A stretch of DNA of 64,000 bases from Aureitalea sp. L0-47 (GTDB lineage Bacteria > Bacteroidota > Bacteroidia > Flavobacteriales > Flavobacteriaceae): NCBI RefSeq assembly GCF_026126405.1, contig NZ_JAFMTQ010000003.1, positions 124,001-188,000 on the forward strand. Direction: 5' to 3'. The notes under the pieces were generated by a model that worked only from the letters and a program-made list of their open reading frames with translations, had not been told where the DNA came from and did not search any database. The position numbers and the translations under genes were made by a program. Shown piece by piece: positions 8,301 to 17,921 of the stretch. Position 1 is the stretch's first letter. The number at the start of each line of letters is the position of its first letter.

Positions 8301-9713
8301 TTAATTCTTTATCTCGCCCAGTTCGGTTTTCGTTCCGTATTTATCCATCAGGTACACGAGGCTAGCCATAGTAGCGCCTCCTATTTCCAACTCTCGCTTG
8401 TTCACCGCATCGAATGTGTCGTTTTCGGCGTGGTGATGGTCGAAATACCGCTGAGAGTCGGGTCGCAATCCGGCCAGTACAACAGTGCCATCTTTCAACG
8501 GCCCGATGTCGGCTCCACTCCCACCCCGTAGAAAGGAATGAATCAGGTAGGGTTCAAACAAGGATTTCCAGCTTTCGATCTGGGCAAAATTGGCTTCATC
8601 AGTATCAAAAGAAAATCCTCTGGGAGTAAACCCCCCCGCATCACTTTCCAAAGCAAACACGTGCTTTTCGTTCTTCAACCTGGCTTCTTCAGCATATTTT
8701 CTTCCACCTCTCAAACCATTCTCCTCGTTCATAAAGAGAACTACACGAATGCTGTGTTTAGGCCGATATCCAACTTCTTTGAATAGCCTTAGTACTTCCA
8801 TCGATTGCACACAACCGGCCCCGTCGTCGTGTGAACCATCTCCAAGATCCCATGAATCCAGGTGACCTCCAACTATCATGTACCTATCGGGATAGGTGCT
8901 ACCGGTGATCTCCCCAATTACATTATACGACTGCACATCGGGAAAGGTTTTACAAGTCTGACGAAAATAGAATTTTAGATTGGGCATAAGTTTTAAAGCG
9001 TTACTGAGATAGTCGGCGCCATTTGTACTTATTGCACAGGCCGGGATCCTGAGGTTGGGAGGAGTATCCCCGTAACTCATTGCACCGGTATGAGGCAGAT
9101 CATCTTTTCGAAGGTTCATTGAACGAACCACAACTCCCACTGCCCCGTATTTCGCCGCTTCCATGGCACCTGCATAACGTTGACTAACGCAGCCTCCATA
9201 GGCCTGGAATGTGTTGATAAGATTTGCCTGCATCGGCCGGTTGTAAAAAACGATCTTGCCTTCGATATTCTCTCTGCCTAGTTCGGCTAATTCCTCAAAA
9301 TTCTGCACTTCCACCACATAGGCTTTAAGCCCGCCGGCTGGTGTAGGCACAGATCCTCCCAGGGCACAGATATCGGTGGTGGATGTTATCCCCGGAGCAG
9401 TTTCAATGTAGGCGTATTCTTTCACGCCGCGCGTCCATTTCGGGACCATCACGGGTTGAAGCCACACCTTGTCCAGACCAAGTTTCTTTAGTTCGGATTC
9501 GGTGTACTTCACAGCTAGCTCGGCCTCGAGGGAGCCGGATAGCCTTCCGCCTATTTCATTTGAAAGATGATCGAGCCAATCGTAGCTCTTTCCGTTTAGC
9601 AATGAGGTGTCGTAGATCTTTCTAATCATCAGGGAATCTGCTGTGTTCACTTGCTGACTATACCCTTCAGCGATTCCAATTAAACATATCAGTGCGAAGG
9701 CGATATTTTTCAT
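8301..9713 (-). CDS. M28 family metallopeptidase with PA domain, exported
   Basis: Secreted aminopeptidase/carboxypeptidase-Q type enzyme. I start it at ATG 9713 (MKNIAFALICLIGIAEGYSQ), which gives a clean signal peptide; an upstream in-frame ATG at 9737 adds eight basic residues. A protease-associated insert lies at about residues 130-250. The zinc ligands are in GGHLDSWDLGDGSHDDGAG, MNEENGLRGG (catalytic Glu pair), LESDAGG and FDHHHAENDTFD, all intact, so an active di-zinc peptidase in the periplasm or outside the cell is expected. About 470 residues, normal for the family. It is the penultimate gene of the minus-strand run. Confidence 0.9.
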   Translation of the reverse strand: MKNIAFALICLIGIAEGYSQQVNTADSLMIRKIYDTSLLNGKSYDWLDHLSNEIGGRLSGSLEAELAVKYTESELKKLGLDKVWLQPVMVPKWTRGVKEYAYIETAPGITSTTDICALGGSVPTPAGGLKAYVVEVQNFEELAELGRENIEGKIVFYNRPMQANLINTFQAYGGCVSQRYAGAMEAAKYGAVGVVVRSMNLRKDDLPHTGAMSYGDTPPNLRIPACAISTNGADYLSNALKLMPNLKFYFRQTCKTFPDVQSYNVIGEITGSTYPDRYMIVGGHLDSWDLGDGSHDDGAGCVQSMEVLRLFKEVGYRPKHSIRVVLFMNEENGLRGGRKYAEEARLKNEKHVFALESDAGGFTPRGFSFDTDEANFAQIESWKSLFEPYLIHSFLRGGSGADIGPLKDGTVVLAGLRPDSQRYFDHHHAENDTFDAVNKRELEIGGATMASLVYLMDKYGTKTELGEIKN

Positions 9714-9762
9714 TCGATGCAATTTTATTCTTTTCATAGTTACTGCTGAATTGGGATAGGGC

Positions 9763-10641
9763 TTATTCGTTTTCCAGTCGTTCTTTGTATTCTGATAGTT
9801 GTGCTTTTATCTCGGGATCGAGTTCGGGTTCTTTGATGTCTTTGTATTTTGAGATCTCCTGAAGAAGAATGGAAGCTACGATATATCGCGCCGCAGGTTT
9901 GTTATCTGCGGGTATAGAATACCATGGGCCATGGGAAGTAGACGATCGATTCAAAATGTCTTCATAACATTTCTGGTAATCATCCCACAACTCACGTTCA
10001 TCTAGGTCACCCGGAGAGAATTTCCAGTTTTTTTCTTTCTTTCGGAGACGACGGAGCAATCTGTTCTTTTGTTCCTCTTTGGATAAATTCAGAAAGAACT
10101 TAAAAACCAAGGTTCCGTTTTCTGCAATCGTTTTTTCAAAGGTATTGATCTGCTCAAATCTTCGATCCCAGAATGCCTCATTTATATCACTTACGCTATT
10201 CACATCGGGCAGGTATTCACCCATGATATATTCGGGATGGACACGTGTAACGAGTACATTTTCGTAATGCGTTCTGTTGAAAACACCAAACTTCCCTCTA
10301 GCAGGTAAGGCAATATAATGACGCCACAAGTAATCGTGTTTTCGTTCAATTTCAGTAGGAACCTTAAAACTGTGTACCACGACCCCACGCGCATTGAAAT
10401 CCTTAAAGACTTCGCGTATCAGGCTGTCCTTTCCTGCGGTATCCATTCCCTGCAGGCAAACAAGTACCGCGTATTTTCCGTGGGCGTACAAGGTATCCTG
10501 AAGTTTACCCAGCGCTTTTCGAGTATCCTTAAGCGCATCCTCGAGGGTATCCTTATCACTTCCGAAATCTTCAAATGTTTGCAGTTCCCTAATGTTGACA
10601 GGGCCTTGAATTTTGTAATTATTAATTGAAACTGGTTCCAT
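9763..10641 (-). CDS. ppk2: Polyphosphate kinase 2 family protein
   Basis: PPK2 enzymes transfer phosphate between polyphosphate and nucleoside phosphates. The 292-residue protein has the Walker A motif LQGMDTAGKDS at about residues 63-73, the Walker B-like FNRTHYENVLV and the basic lid helix RLLRRLRKKEKNWKFSPGD. Length and single-domain layout match the class I/III PPK2 group; whether it favours ADP or AMP cannot be read off safely. It is separated by five bases from the upstream response regulator gene, linking polyphosphate chemistry with a two-component regulator in one operon. Confidence 0.9.
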   Translation of the reverse strand: MEPVSINNYKIQGPVNIRELQTFEDFGSDKDTLEDALKDTRKALGKLQDTLYAHGKYAVLVCLQGMDTAGKDSLIREVFKDFNARGVVVHSFKVPTEIERKHDYLWRHYIALPARGKFGVFNRTHYENVLVTRVHPEYIMGEYLPDVNSVSDINEAFWDRRFEQINTFEKTIAENGTLVFKFFLNLSKEEQKNRLLRRLRKKEKNWKFSPGDLDERELWDDYQKCYEDILNRSSTSHGPWYSIPADNKPAARYIVASILLQEISKYKDIKEPELDPEIKAQLSEYKERLENE

Positions 10642-10646
10642 AGAAT

Positions 10647-11810
10647 TTATTTTGAAGCAAATAGCTTAACGTCTTCCTCACTCACTTCTGCATTACCAAG
10701 AATAATAAGGCGTTCTACTACGTTCCGCAGTTCCCTGATATTCCCGGTCCAGTCGTATTCCTTAAGCTTTTTCAGTGCTTTTTCTGAAAATTTCTTTTGG
10801 CCTGTACCGTGCTCACCAGCGATTTTCTTAGTGAAATAATCAACCAGCAAAGGAATATCCTCACGCCGTTCATTGAGTGCGGGTACTTTGATGAGGATCA
10901 CAGCCAAACGGTGGTAGAGATCCTCCCGAAATCTTCCTTCTTCGATCTCCTTCTTCAGATTTTTATTTGTCGCGGCAATCACCCGCACATCTACTTTTAT
11001 ATCCTTATCACTACCAACTCTTTGCACTTTGTTCTCCTGAAGGGCTCGCAGCACTTTCGCCTGGGCCGATAAGCTCATATCACCAACCTCATCAAGGAAG
11101 ATAGTACCACCATTGGCAGCTTCAAATTTTCCGGCCCTGTCCTTATTGGCAGAAGTAAAAGCACCTTTTACATGTCCGAAAAGCTCACTTTCAATCAATT
11201 CGCTGGGGATAGCGGCGCAATTCACTTCAATCATCGGACCACCGGATCTGTCACTCTTTTGGTGTAACCAATGTGCTACCAATTCCTTCCCGGTTCCGTT
11301 AGGGCCGGTAATGAGCACACGAGCCTCGGTAGGTGCCACTTTTTCGATCATATCTTTGATCTGGGATATCGCCTTGGACTCCCCGATCATTTCGTAGTTC
11401 TTACTTACTTTTTTCTTCAGGCGCTTGTTTTCAACTACCAGTTCCTTGCGGTCTAGCGCTATGCGAACCGTGTTTAACAAGCGGTTCAGATCGGGTGGTT
11501 TGGAGATATAATCGAATGCACCCAGCCGCATCGTATTCACCGCAGTGTCGAGATCACCATGTCCGGAGATCATTACAATAGGCACTTCCGGTTTGATCTT
11601 TTTTACAGCTTCCAGGACTTCCACTCCGTCCATCTTCGGCATTTTGATATCACAAAGTATGAGATCATAGTCCTCTTTTCTGATCAGCTCAATTCCTTCC
11701 AGGCCATCTTCCGCTTCCAGCACTTCATAGGTGTCATTTTCTTCAGAAAGTATTTTCACCAGTACTCGTCGAATGGCCGACTCATCTTCGATTATCAATA
11801 TTTTTGGCAT
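10647..11810 (-). CDS. NtrC-like response regulator lacking a DNA-binding domain
   Basis: Receiver domain at residues 1-120 with phospho-acceptor Asp54 in LCDIKMPKMDG, then a sigma-54-interacting AAA+ domain (Walker A GPNGTGKE, Walker B GGTIFLDEVGDM, arginine-finger region RFREDLYHRL). The protein ends 387 residues in, at NVVERLIILGNAEVSEED, so the Fis-type helix-turn-helix usual in NtrC/AtoC regulators is missing. The sigma-54 contact loop reads GAFTSA instead of GAFTGA. It may act from solution or on non-DNA targets. No kinase gene is adjacent. Spacing of 2 and 5 bases to its neighbours places it inside the operon. Confidence 0.9.
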   Translation of the reverse strand: MPKILIIEDESAIRRVLVKILSEENDTYEVLEAEDGLEGIELIRKEDYDLILCDIKMPKMDGVEVLEAVKKIKPEVPIVMISGHGDLDTAVNTMRLGAFDYISKPPDLNRLLNTVRIALDRKELVVENKRLKKKVSKNYEMIGESKAISQIKDMIEKVAPTEARVLITGPNGTGKELVAHWLHQKSDRSGGPMIEVNCAAIPSELIESELFGHVKGAFTSANKDRAGKFEAANGGTIFLDEVGDMSLSAQAKVLRALQENKVQRVGSDKDIKVDVRVIAATNKNLKKEIEEGRFREDLYHRLAVILIKVPALNERREDIPLLVDYFTKKIAGEHGTGQKKFSEKALKKLKEYDWTGNIRELRNVVERLIILGNAEVSEEDVKLFASK

Positions 11811-11812
11811 TG

Positions 11813-12700
11813 TTATATTTTAAGTTTAATTCCGCTTCTAAGATAAAAAGTATTTTCCTCGTTGATCCTGTACAAGGTATTTCTATTATCGTCTCTAAGT
11901 CGTATTTCGTTAAAACCCGTATAAGCCCCATAAAAATAGAACAAAATATGGTCTGTAAAGAAGTATTCATAACCAAGGCCCCCCATCACTGTGGTCATAG
12001 AGATATTGTCTGCAATTTGCGCCACTCCGTTGGGGTTTGGAATAGGCAAATCATTCTGAATATTCGAGAAGAAACCGTCTATGGAAATAAAACTTTGAAC
12101 CGCGCTTTTCCTGGAAATGAAATGTTTTAGGTTCATTTTCGGGACACCTACCGTATACGACCAATTGGGATGGAACTTTCGGTAATAATTCAGAATGGGA
12201 ATCGGGAATGGCCTCCCTGCATTGGTGGAGTATTGTAGTCCGATGATAAGTCGGTCTTCTTTCCGTAACGAATCGGCAGAGCGATCCCGAATAATAAAGC
12301 CACCCCCGGTAAATCGGAGGTCTGAAGCCCTGGCAGTCCGTTGTTCGAAATTCGATACGATCTCCACTCCAACTCTGAAACCCAGTCGCCATCTTTCACT
12401 AGGTTTGTAAGTGTAGCCCATAGACATTCGAAATGTTTGAAATTTACGCAAGTTCTCCGTTTCGAAAGGCACGGGACTCTCTAAATCGAGGTCTACATTT
12501 CTGTATTCAAATCCGGGTACCAGGTATCCATCACCCCATTTCAATGGGATGGGGTAATTTATAAAACCTCGGAATCGATTGATGCTGTTATCCGAATTGT
12601 GCTGTGGAATGAAGGTATATTCGATTCTGGCTATGTCCGAAGTTTGTGAGTATAAGCCGGACAAGCCACAAAAAAAACAAATTGTTATTACATATATCAA
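11813..12700 (-). CDS. DUF6268-like outer membrane beta-barrel protein
   Basis: A 295-residue exported protein with a hydrophobic N-terminus (signal peptide ending near LYSQT) and alternating beta-strand sequence to the end, finishing in YLRSGIKLKI, a typical barrel terminus. It resembles the DUF6268 outer membrane barrels of Bacteroidota (family assigned from memory of their general pattern). Ligand or role is unknown. The stop is two bases before the response regulator gene, so they are translationally linked. Confidence 0.7.
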   Translation of the reverse strand: MIYVITICFFCGLSGLYSQTSDIARIEYTFIPQHNSDNSINRFRGFINYPIPLKWGDGYLVPGFEYRNVDLDLESPVPFETENLRKFQTFRMSMGYTYKPSERWRLGFRVGVEIVSNFEQRTARASDLRFTGGGFIIRDRSADSLRKEDRLIIGLQYSTNAGRPFPIPILNYYRKFHPNWSYTVGVPKMNLKHFISRKSAVQSFISIDGFFSNIQNDLPIPNPNGVAQIADNISMTTVMGGLGYEYFFTDHILFYFYGAYTGFNEIRLRDDNRNTLYRINEENTFYLRSGIKLKI

Positions 12701-12727
12701 TAAACTTCTAACGATACCAATTGTATT

Positions 12728-13633
12728 TTACTTTTTAGCGCCCTCCGTAGGATAGAAATGTACATCTCGTTGTGGAAACGGAATGGTAACGTTGTTAGCT
12801 CGGAATTTTTCGTCAATTCTGAAACGAATTTCACTTTTTATCAAAGGATCAATAAAGCTATCACCTATAAAGAAATTAAGGGTAAATATAAGGGCTGAAT
12901 CCCCAAAATCCTGAAACAGTACAAATGGTTTAGGTCTCTTCATTACCCCTTTGTGCTCGGCAGCAGCTTCTAAAAGTAATTGCTCCACCAAACGCGTATC
13001 ACTTCCGTACTTCACTCCTACTGTAACGCTTTCCCTGGTGGTTTTATGATTTTGGGTATAATTTATTACAGTATCACTAATAAATTTATGATTGGGAATG
13101 ATGATGATCTTATCATCCCTGGTAAGTGCCCTTGTTGTTCGTAATTTAATCTCGATCACCCGGCCTACCTTGCTATCCACTTCGATAATATCACCAACAA
13201 GCACGGATTTATCCGTTATAATAAACATTCCAGCAATTACATCCTGGAACAACTCCTGAAGGGCGAGCCCTAAACCAACCAACAAGGCTGCCGATGCTGC
13301 CAGGAACGGTGTAATATTTACACCCGCAAGGCTCAAGACCGCGAAGACTACAATGATGTAGACTATGTATTTGATAAACTTAAAGACACTAACGAACTTT
13401 TGTGTGTCGATCTCGTCCATCCGTCTCGTGAAGAGTTTCCGGAAAAGTCTCAGAAGAAAACCAACAACCAGGAAGGAAATTATTATAACTAAGAGCAGTC
13501 CGATGGTTAGGTGGATCCTGTTCTCACCTTCCCCGAAATGAAATCCCCAGTCCAGGAACTCCTTGATAGAGCCCCACACGTCTTCCTTAACAACTTCTTC
13601 AATCGTATCGCTAACTTTTGCTTCCTGAAACAT
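12728..13633 (-). CDS. MscS-family mechanosensitive ion channel
   Basis: A 301-residue small-conductance channel. There are two or three N-terminal membrane helices (LLLVIIISFLVVGFLLRLF; YIVYIIVVFAVLSLAGV), followed by the pore helix rich in Ala and Gly (LAASAALLVGLGLALQELFQD) and the beta domain signature VGDIIEVDSKVGRVIEIKLRTT. A C-terminal alpha/beta domain closes the protein at VHFYPTEG. It protects cells from osmotic downshock. Two bases separate it from the ABC permease gene, suggesting shared transcription. Confidence 0.92.
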   Translation of the reverse strand: MFQEAKVSDTIEEVVKEDVWGSIKEFLDWGFHFGEGENRIHLTIGLLLVIIISFLVVGFLLRLFRKLFTRRMDEIDTQKFVSVFKFIKYIVYIIVVFAVLSLAGVNITPFLAASAALLVGLGLALQELFQDVIAGMFIITDKSVLVGDIIEVDSKVGRVIEIKLRTTRALTRDDKIIIIPNHKFISDTVINYTQNHKTTRESVTVGVKYGSDTRLVEQLLLEAAAEHKGVMKRPKPFVLFQDFGDSALIFTLNFFIGDSFIDPLIKSEIRFRIDEKFRANNVTIPFPQRDVHFYPTEGAKK

Positions 13634-13635
13634 TG

Positions 13636-14943
13636 CTAGTATTTAAGCCACTTGATCAGTTCTTTGTAACTGGCCTTTTTACCGTACATAAGAATACCCA
13701 CACGGTAAATTTTAGCTGCGAACCAAACTGTGCCTATAAAAGTAGCAAATAAAATAACTACAGAAAGGATTTGTTGCCATAAAGGAACACCAAATGGAAT
13801 GCGCATCAACATCACCACAGGAGAGGTGAGCGGTATAAATGAAAATACCTGCGAAACCGTTCCGTGCGGATTGTCAATCACTGTAAAGAAGCCAACATAG
13901 ACAGCCAGGATTAATGGCATAAGTATCGGTAGCATAAACTGTTGAGTGTCGGTTTCGCTGTCAACAGCAGCCCCGATTGCCGCATACATGGAAGCGTACA
14001 TAAGATAGCCGCCTACAAAGAACAGTATAAACATGATAACAAGGTTCAGCAATGGAAGTTTAAAGAATTCCGTCATGAATTCCTGTACCATATCGCCTTT
14101 ACCTGATAGTGCCTGCGCCTGTTCTAGTGCCTCCTGTTGCTGCATAGCTCCGGGGTCTATGCCGAAGATGGCCGCAATCACAAAGGAGAAAATTCCGATA
14201 AGGATTACCCAGGCAAGGAACTGTGTAACTCCGGCCAGGGAGGTTCCTATGATCTTTCCAAGTAATAGTTTGATGGGTTTTACTGAAGAGATTATGACCT
14301 CTATGATCCTGCTGGTCTTTTCTTCGATTACCGAGCGCATGATCATGTTTCCATAAATGATGATAAACATAAAAAGCAGGTATCCGGCTAGTCCTCCGAA
14401 GCCAAGTTTTAAGCCTGTGCTTAGCTTGGAGGTCTTTTCCCCTCCGAAGGTCTCAAGCTTGGTATCTACACGAATCCTGAGCTGATCGATCTGGGCCGGA
14501 TCCAGACCCGCATCCACAAGTTTCAGTGAATTCGCTTTATCGGCTATGGCGTCTTCAATATCGTCGAGAACGATGAGTGAAGGTGAATCTTCGGAATAGA
14601 AAGTAATGTTTTCAGCAAGGTCATCCAGCGATTCCATCTTTGGTATGTAGAGAAGTCCGTAATCTCCGGAGGCTTCAACCGACTTCTTTGCTTCCTCAAG
14701 CTGAGTACCTACTATCATTTTATATATGAGGTTCTCATCGCTTTCGAATTCATCCGAGAACATTCCGCTTTCATCAAGTACCGAAATTGTACGGACCTTG
14801 TCATTGTTCAACTGTGAGAGATAAGCTACCAGAGTGAAGATCCCGACCATGATGAGCGGACTAAGAAAAGTCATGATGATAAACGCCCTGTTCTTAACCT
14901 TATTGAGATATTCCCTTTTTATGATTAATTGAAGATGATTCAT
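13636..14943 (-). CDS. ABC-2 type transporter permease (NatB-like)
   Basis: Membrane subunit of 435 residues beginning at ATG 14943 (MNHLQLIIKREYLNKVKNRA); the upstream in-frame extension overlaps the ATPase gene and is not supported. One N-terminal membrane helix, a large periplasmic domain (about residues 45-175) and five to six C-terminal membrane helices give the ABC2 type layout of NatB-like exporters. The EEKTSRIIEVIISSVKP motif that couples the permease to the ATPase is intact. Paired with the ATPase gene ten bases upstream. Substrate is unknown; sodium export is one described role in the family. Confidence 0.88.
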   Translation of the reverse strand: MNHLQLIIKREYLNKVKNRAFIIMTFLSPLIMVGIFTLVAYLSQLNNDKVRTISVLDESGMFSDEFESDENLIYKMIVGTQLEEAKKSVEASGDYGLLYIPKMESLDDLAENITFYSEDSPSLIVLDDIEDAIADKANSLKLVDAGLDPAQIDQLRIRVDTKLETFGGEKTSKLSTGLKLGFGGLAGYLLFMFIIIYGNMIMRSVIEEKTSRIIEVIISSVKPIKLLLGKIIGTSLAGVTQFLAWVILIGIFSFVIAAIFGIDPGAMQQQEALEQAQALSGKGDMVQEFMTEFFKLPLLNLVIMFILFFVGGYLMYASMYAAIGAAVDSETDTQQFMLPILMPLILAVYVGFFTVIDNPHGTVSQVFSFIPLTSPVVMLMRIPFGVPLWQQILSVVILFATFIGTVWFAAKIYRVGILMYGKKASYKELIKWLKY

Positions 14944-14953
14944 GTTGATGAGC

Positions 14954-15880
14954 TTAGTTGTTTTGTACGGTTTGAATGAAAATGTCGTTGGCCGAAGGCA
15001 CAACCTCAACGAAATGAGTTAGCTGTCCTTTTTGAGTAAGGAAATTTACGAGGTCATTGGCTGACGCTGATTCGGGTATCCTGATATTTCGCTGGAATTC
15101 ATCGTTGATAGTTTTGAAATCGGATGGCAGTAATTTAAAGTGCTCTTTGAGGCTGTTTTCAACAGCTGTGTGATCCTCTGCGATAAGGCCCACTTCGTAG
15201 GTGTTCGAGCGATAGGCTCTTTTAATATCGAGTAACTTTCCATCCAGGATCTTGTTCGATTCGTGAATGAGCGCAATATGATCGCACATTTCTTCAACCG
15301 ATTCCATCCTGTGTGTGGAAAATATCACGGTGGCTCCATTATCCCTAAGACGCAGGATCTCATCCTTGATAAGGTTAGCATTAATGGGGTCGAATCCACT
15401 GAAGGGCTCATCGAAGATCAATAATTTTGGCTCGTGCAACACGGTTACCACAAATTGTATCTTCTGCGCCATTCCTTTGGAGAGTTCCTGTATCTTTTTG
15501 TTCCACCAATCTCCAATTTCCAGTCTATCGAACCAGTACTTCAATCGCTTCTTCGCCTCCTGTTTAGAAAGCCCTTTGAGTTGTGAGAGGTATAAAGCCT
15601 GCTCACCTACCTTCATGGATTTGTATAAACCTCTTTCTTCAGGCAGATAACCTATATGACGGATATCATCGGGCTTAAGAGCTTCTCCATCCAGGAAGAC
15701 CGTACCCGTGTCGGGCATAGTGATCTGGTTTATAATTCTGATAAATGTAGTTTTACCAGCTCCGTTCGGACCGAGCAAGCCAAAAACGCTACCACGGGGT
15801 ACCGAAATGGATACGTCATTCAACGCCCTGAATTCACCGAAAGATTTAGAAACGTTGGTCGCAACTAAAAGATTGTCCAT
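14954..15880 (-). CDS. ABC transporter ATP-binding protein
   Basis: ATPase subunit of 308 residues. Walker A GPNGAGKTT, signature ELSKGMAQK (LSGGQ variant), Walker B LLIFDEPFSGFD and the switch histidine in FSTHRMESVEE are all present. The last 80 residues form an extra domain seen in many NatA-like ATPases. It is the first gene of the long minus-strand run that continues through permease, MscS, outer-membrane barrel, regulator, PPK2, M28 peptidase and DUF2071. The only upstream -7-like sequence (TAACTTTA on the minus strand, about 15918-15925) is imperfect. Confidence 0.92.
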   Translation of the reverse strand: MDNLLVATNVSKSFGEFRALNDVSISVPRGSVFGLLGPNGAGKTTFIRIINQITMPDTGTVFLDGEALKPDDIRHIGYLPEERGLYKSMKVGEQALYLSQLKGLSKQEAKKRLKYWFDRLEIGDWWNKKIQELSKGMAQKIQFVVTVLHEPKLLIFDEPFSGFDPINANLIKDEILRLRDNGATVIFSTHRMESVEEMCDHIALIHESNKILDGKLLDIKRAYRSNTYEVGLIAEDHTAVENSLKEHFKLLPSDFKTINDEFQRNIRIPESASANDLVNFLTQKGQLTHFVEVVPSANDIFIQTVQNN

Positions 15881-16205
15881 AGAATTTTTTGTTGGTGTAA
15901 AGTTATTGAATTGCCTAACGATTGTATTACTCCCGTAAACAATGCCCTAGTTTGTAGATTTCCTTCTGAAAATGTTACATTAAATCTTTGTTCCCTTTTC
16001 ATAATTGAAATTTTGCTCGCAAACTGCGCGCTAAACTATTATTCTACTTCATTTTACCGGTGGAAAAGCACCCCCTAAAAATGCAAAACCCACCCTAAAA
16101 TTGCTTATAGGGTGGGAAAAAAATTGCTATGAAAAAGAAAAATTATCACTAAAAGATTAGTGACGAATCAAATATATACAAAATAATTTAATTAGGTCGA
16201 TAATC
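15881..16205. other. Intergenic region between dnaJ and the ABC operon
   Basis: Holds the dnaJ terminator (16089-16116), a second small hairpin TCACTAA-AAGA-TTAGTGA at 16146-16163, and the leader of the ABC operon. I see no gene or mobile element in it. Confidence 0.6.
16089..16116 (-). terminator. Terminator of grpE-dnaJ
   Basis: Perfect 9-bp stem CCCACCCTA/TAGGGTGGG with a 10-nt loop. On the minus strand it is followed by TTTTGCATTTTT. It lies 90 bases past the dnaJ stop; the opposite flank is also A-rich, so it could work in both directions. Confidence 0.65.
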
Positions 16206-17327
16206 TTATGAAAACATGTCTTTCACCTTCTCAAAAAAGGACTTGTCTTCCTTCTCCGGATTCGGCTGAAAATGGTCGTCAGACCGCATGTTTTCAAAGA
16301 ATTCCTTCTGCTCCTTATTCAAAGATTTTGGTGTCCAGACATTTACATGAACAAGGAGGTCTCCTGTACCATAACTATTCAGGCTAGGAACTCCTTTTTT
16401 ACGTAATCTCAATATCTTTCCACTCTGAGTTCCAGGCTCGATCTTGATGCGAACTTTTCCTGTAACTGTGTCAATTTCTTTTGAAGTTCCCAGTGCCGCA
16501 TCAGAAAAACTTATGTACAGATCATAATGCAGATTATCACCTTCACGCTGTAAAGTTGGATGGGGTACTTCTTCAATAACAACCAAAAGGTCTCCTGCCA
16601 CTCCATTACCTCCGGGAGCTTCATTTCCTTTACCCGAAACCTTCAACTGCATTCCATCCACAACACCAGCGGGAATCTTGATTGAAACCGTTTCTTCGCT
16701 TGTCAACATTCCGTGAGCGTCAGCATTAGCGGGTTTCTTATCGATCACCTGACCCGTACCGCCACAAGTGGAGCACGTACTGGCCGTTTGCATTCGTCCT
16801 AATATGGTATTCTGAATTCGGGTTACCTGTCCTTGCCCGTTACAGGTACCGCAAGTCTGGTAGGTAGTTCCCTGAGCGACTTTCTTTCTTTTAACCTTTA
16901 TCTTCTTATCGACGCCGTTCGCGATCTCTTCAAGAGTAAGCTTTACGCGAATCCTGAGATTACTTCCCTTTACGCGTCGCTGACCACCTCCAAAACCACC
17001 GAAACCACTAAAACCGCCGCCACCGCCGAAAGCACTTCCGAAGATATCCCCAAACTGACTGAAAATATCATCCATATTCATGCCTCCACCGCCGAAACCG
17101 CCACCTTCAAAGGCCTGGTGGCCGTATTGATCATAGCGTGCTTTTTTATCAGGGTCACTTAGCACTTCGTAAGCTTCCGCAGCCTTCTTGAACATTTCCT
17201 CTGCCTTGGCATCGCCCGGATTTTTATCGGGATGGTATTCTATGGCTTTTTTGCGGTACGCCTTCTTTATCTCAGCTGCCGTTGCATTCTTGGAAACACC
17301 CAGTATGTCGTAAAAATCCTCTTTCAT
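16206..17327 (-). CDS. dnaJ: Chaperone DnaJ with reduced zinc finger
   Basis: Hsp40 co-chaperone of 373 residues that stimulates DnaK. The J-domain has the HPD motif in [10 protein letters not shown], then a Gly/Phe-rich region (about 75-115) and the substrate-binding domains. The zinc-binding region carries only two CxxCxGxG motifs (CGTCNGQG and CSTCGGTG) instead of the four of E. coli DnaJ, so only one zinc site can form; I believe this is shared by other Flavobacteriia. The protein is otherwise complete. Its start is four bases after the grpE stop. Confidence 0.96.
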   Translation of the reverse strand: MKEDFYDILGVSKNATAAEIKKAYRKKAIEYHPDKNPGDAKAEEMFKKAAEAYEVLSDPDKKARYDQYGHQAFEGGGFGGGGMNMDDIFSQFGDIFGSAFGGGGGFSGFGGFGGGQRRVKGSNLRIRVKLTLEEIANGVDKKIKVKRKKVAQGTTYQTCGTCNGQGQVTRIQNTILGRMQTASTCSTCGGTGQVIDKKPANADAHGMLTSEETVSIKIPAGVVDGMQLKVSGKGNEAPGGNGVAGDLLVVIEEVPHPTLQREGDNLHYDLYISFSDAALGTSKEIDTVTGKVRIKIEPGTQSGKILRLRKKGVPSLNSYGTGDLLVHVNVWTPKSLNKEQKEFFENMRSDDHFQPNPEKEDKSFFEKVKDMFS

Positions 17328-17331
17328 CTCG

Positions 17332-17886
17332 TTATTGTCCGATCACTACCTTCGGGTAGCGAATTATCTTATCTCCCAGGGTATATCCTCTTTCGATCAC
17401 ATCGATGATCTTACCCTTCATATCATCGGAAGGAGAAGGTATCTGTGTTACTGCTTCGTGAATTTCAGCATCGAAAGTATCCCCGTTTTGCGTGCCAACA
17501 GGTTGTAATCCTTTCGACTTTAATGTTTCACGTAATTTGTTGCTGATGAGTTCTACACCCTTGAACAGACTGTCATCTTCCGATTTCTCGATCTCCTTCA
17601 ACGCTCTGTCGAAATCGTCGATCACGGGTAGCAGGGCCACCATAACTTCTTCGCTGGCCGTCTTGAACAGCTCGATACGCTCCTTGCTGGTGCGCTTCTT
17701 GTAGTTTTCAAATTCGGCAAAGAGACGGAGATAACGGTCCTTCTCAACCTGGACTTCTTCGGAAAGCTTCTCTAATTCACTTTTCCCTTTGTCCTTAGCT
17801 TTCTTTTTTTCTTCTGAAACGGTCTTTTGATCCATCTCCAATTCTTCTTCAGCCACTGCCGTTTCTTTTTTACTCTTTTTACTCAT
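17332..17886 (-). CDS. grpE: Nucleotide exchange factor GrpE
   Basis: A 184-residue DnaK nucleotide exchange factor. A charged N-terminal tail (about 1-45, Lys/Glu-rich) leads into the long dimerising coiled coil ([20 protein letters not shown]) and the C-terminal beta-wing with [18 protein letters not shown] and the ending [20 protein letters not shown], which are the family signatures. First gene of the grpE-dnaJ operon, with a consensus flavobacterial promoter just upstream. Confidence 0.96.
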   Translation of the reverse strand: MSKKSKKETAVAEEELEMDQKTVSEEKKKAKDKGKSELEKLSEEVQVEKDRYLRLFAEFENYKKRTSKERIELFKTASEEVMVALLPVIDDFDRALKEIEKSEDDSLFKGVELISNKLRETLKSKGLQPVGTQNGDTFDAEIHEAVTQIPSPSDDMKGKIIDVIERGYTLGDKIIRYPKVVIGQ

Positions 17887-17921
17887 GAAAATTGTACTTT
17901 TTCAATGCATTAATGCGGGTG

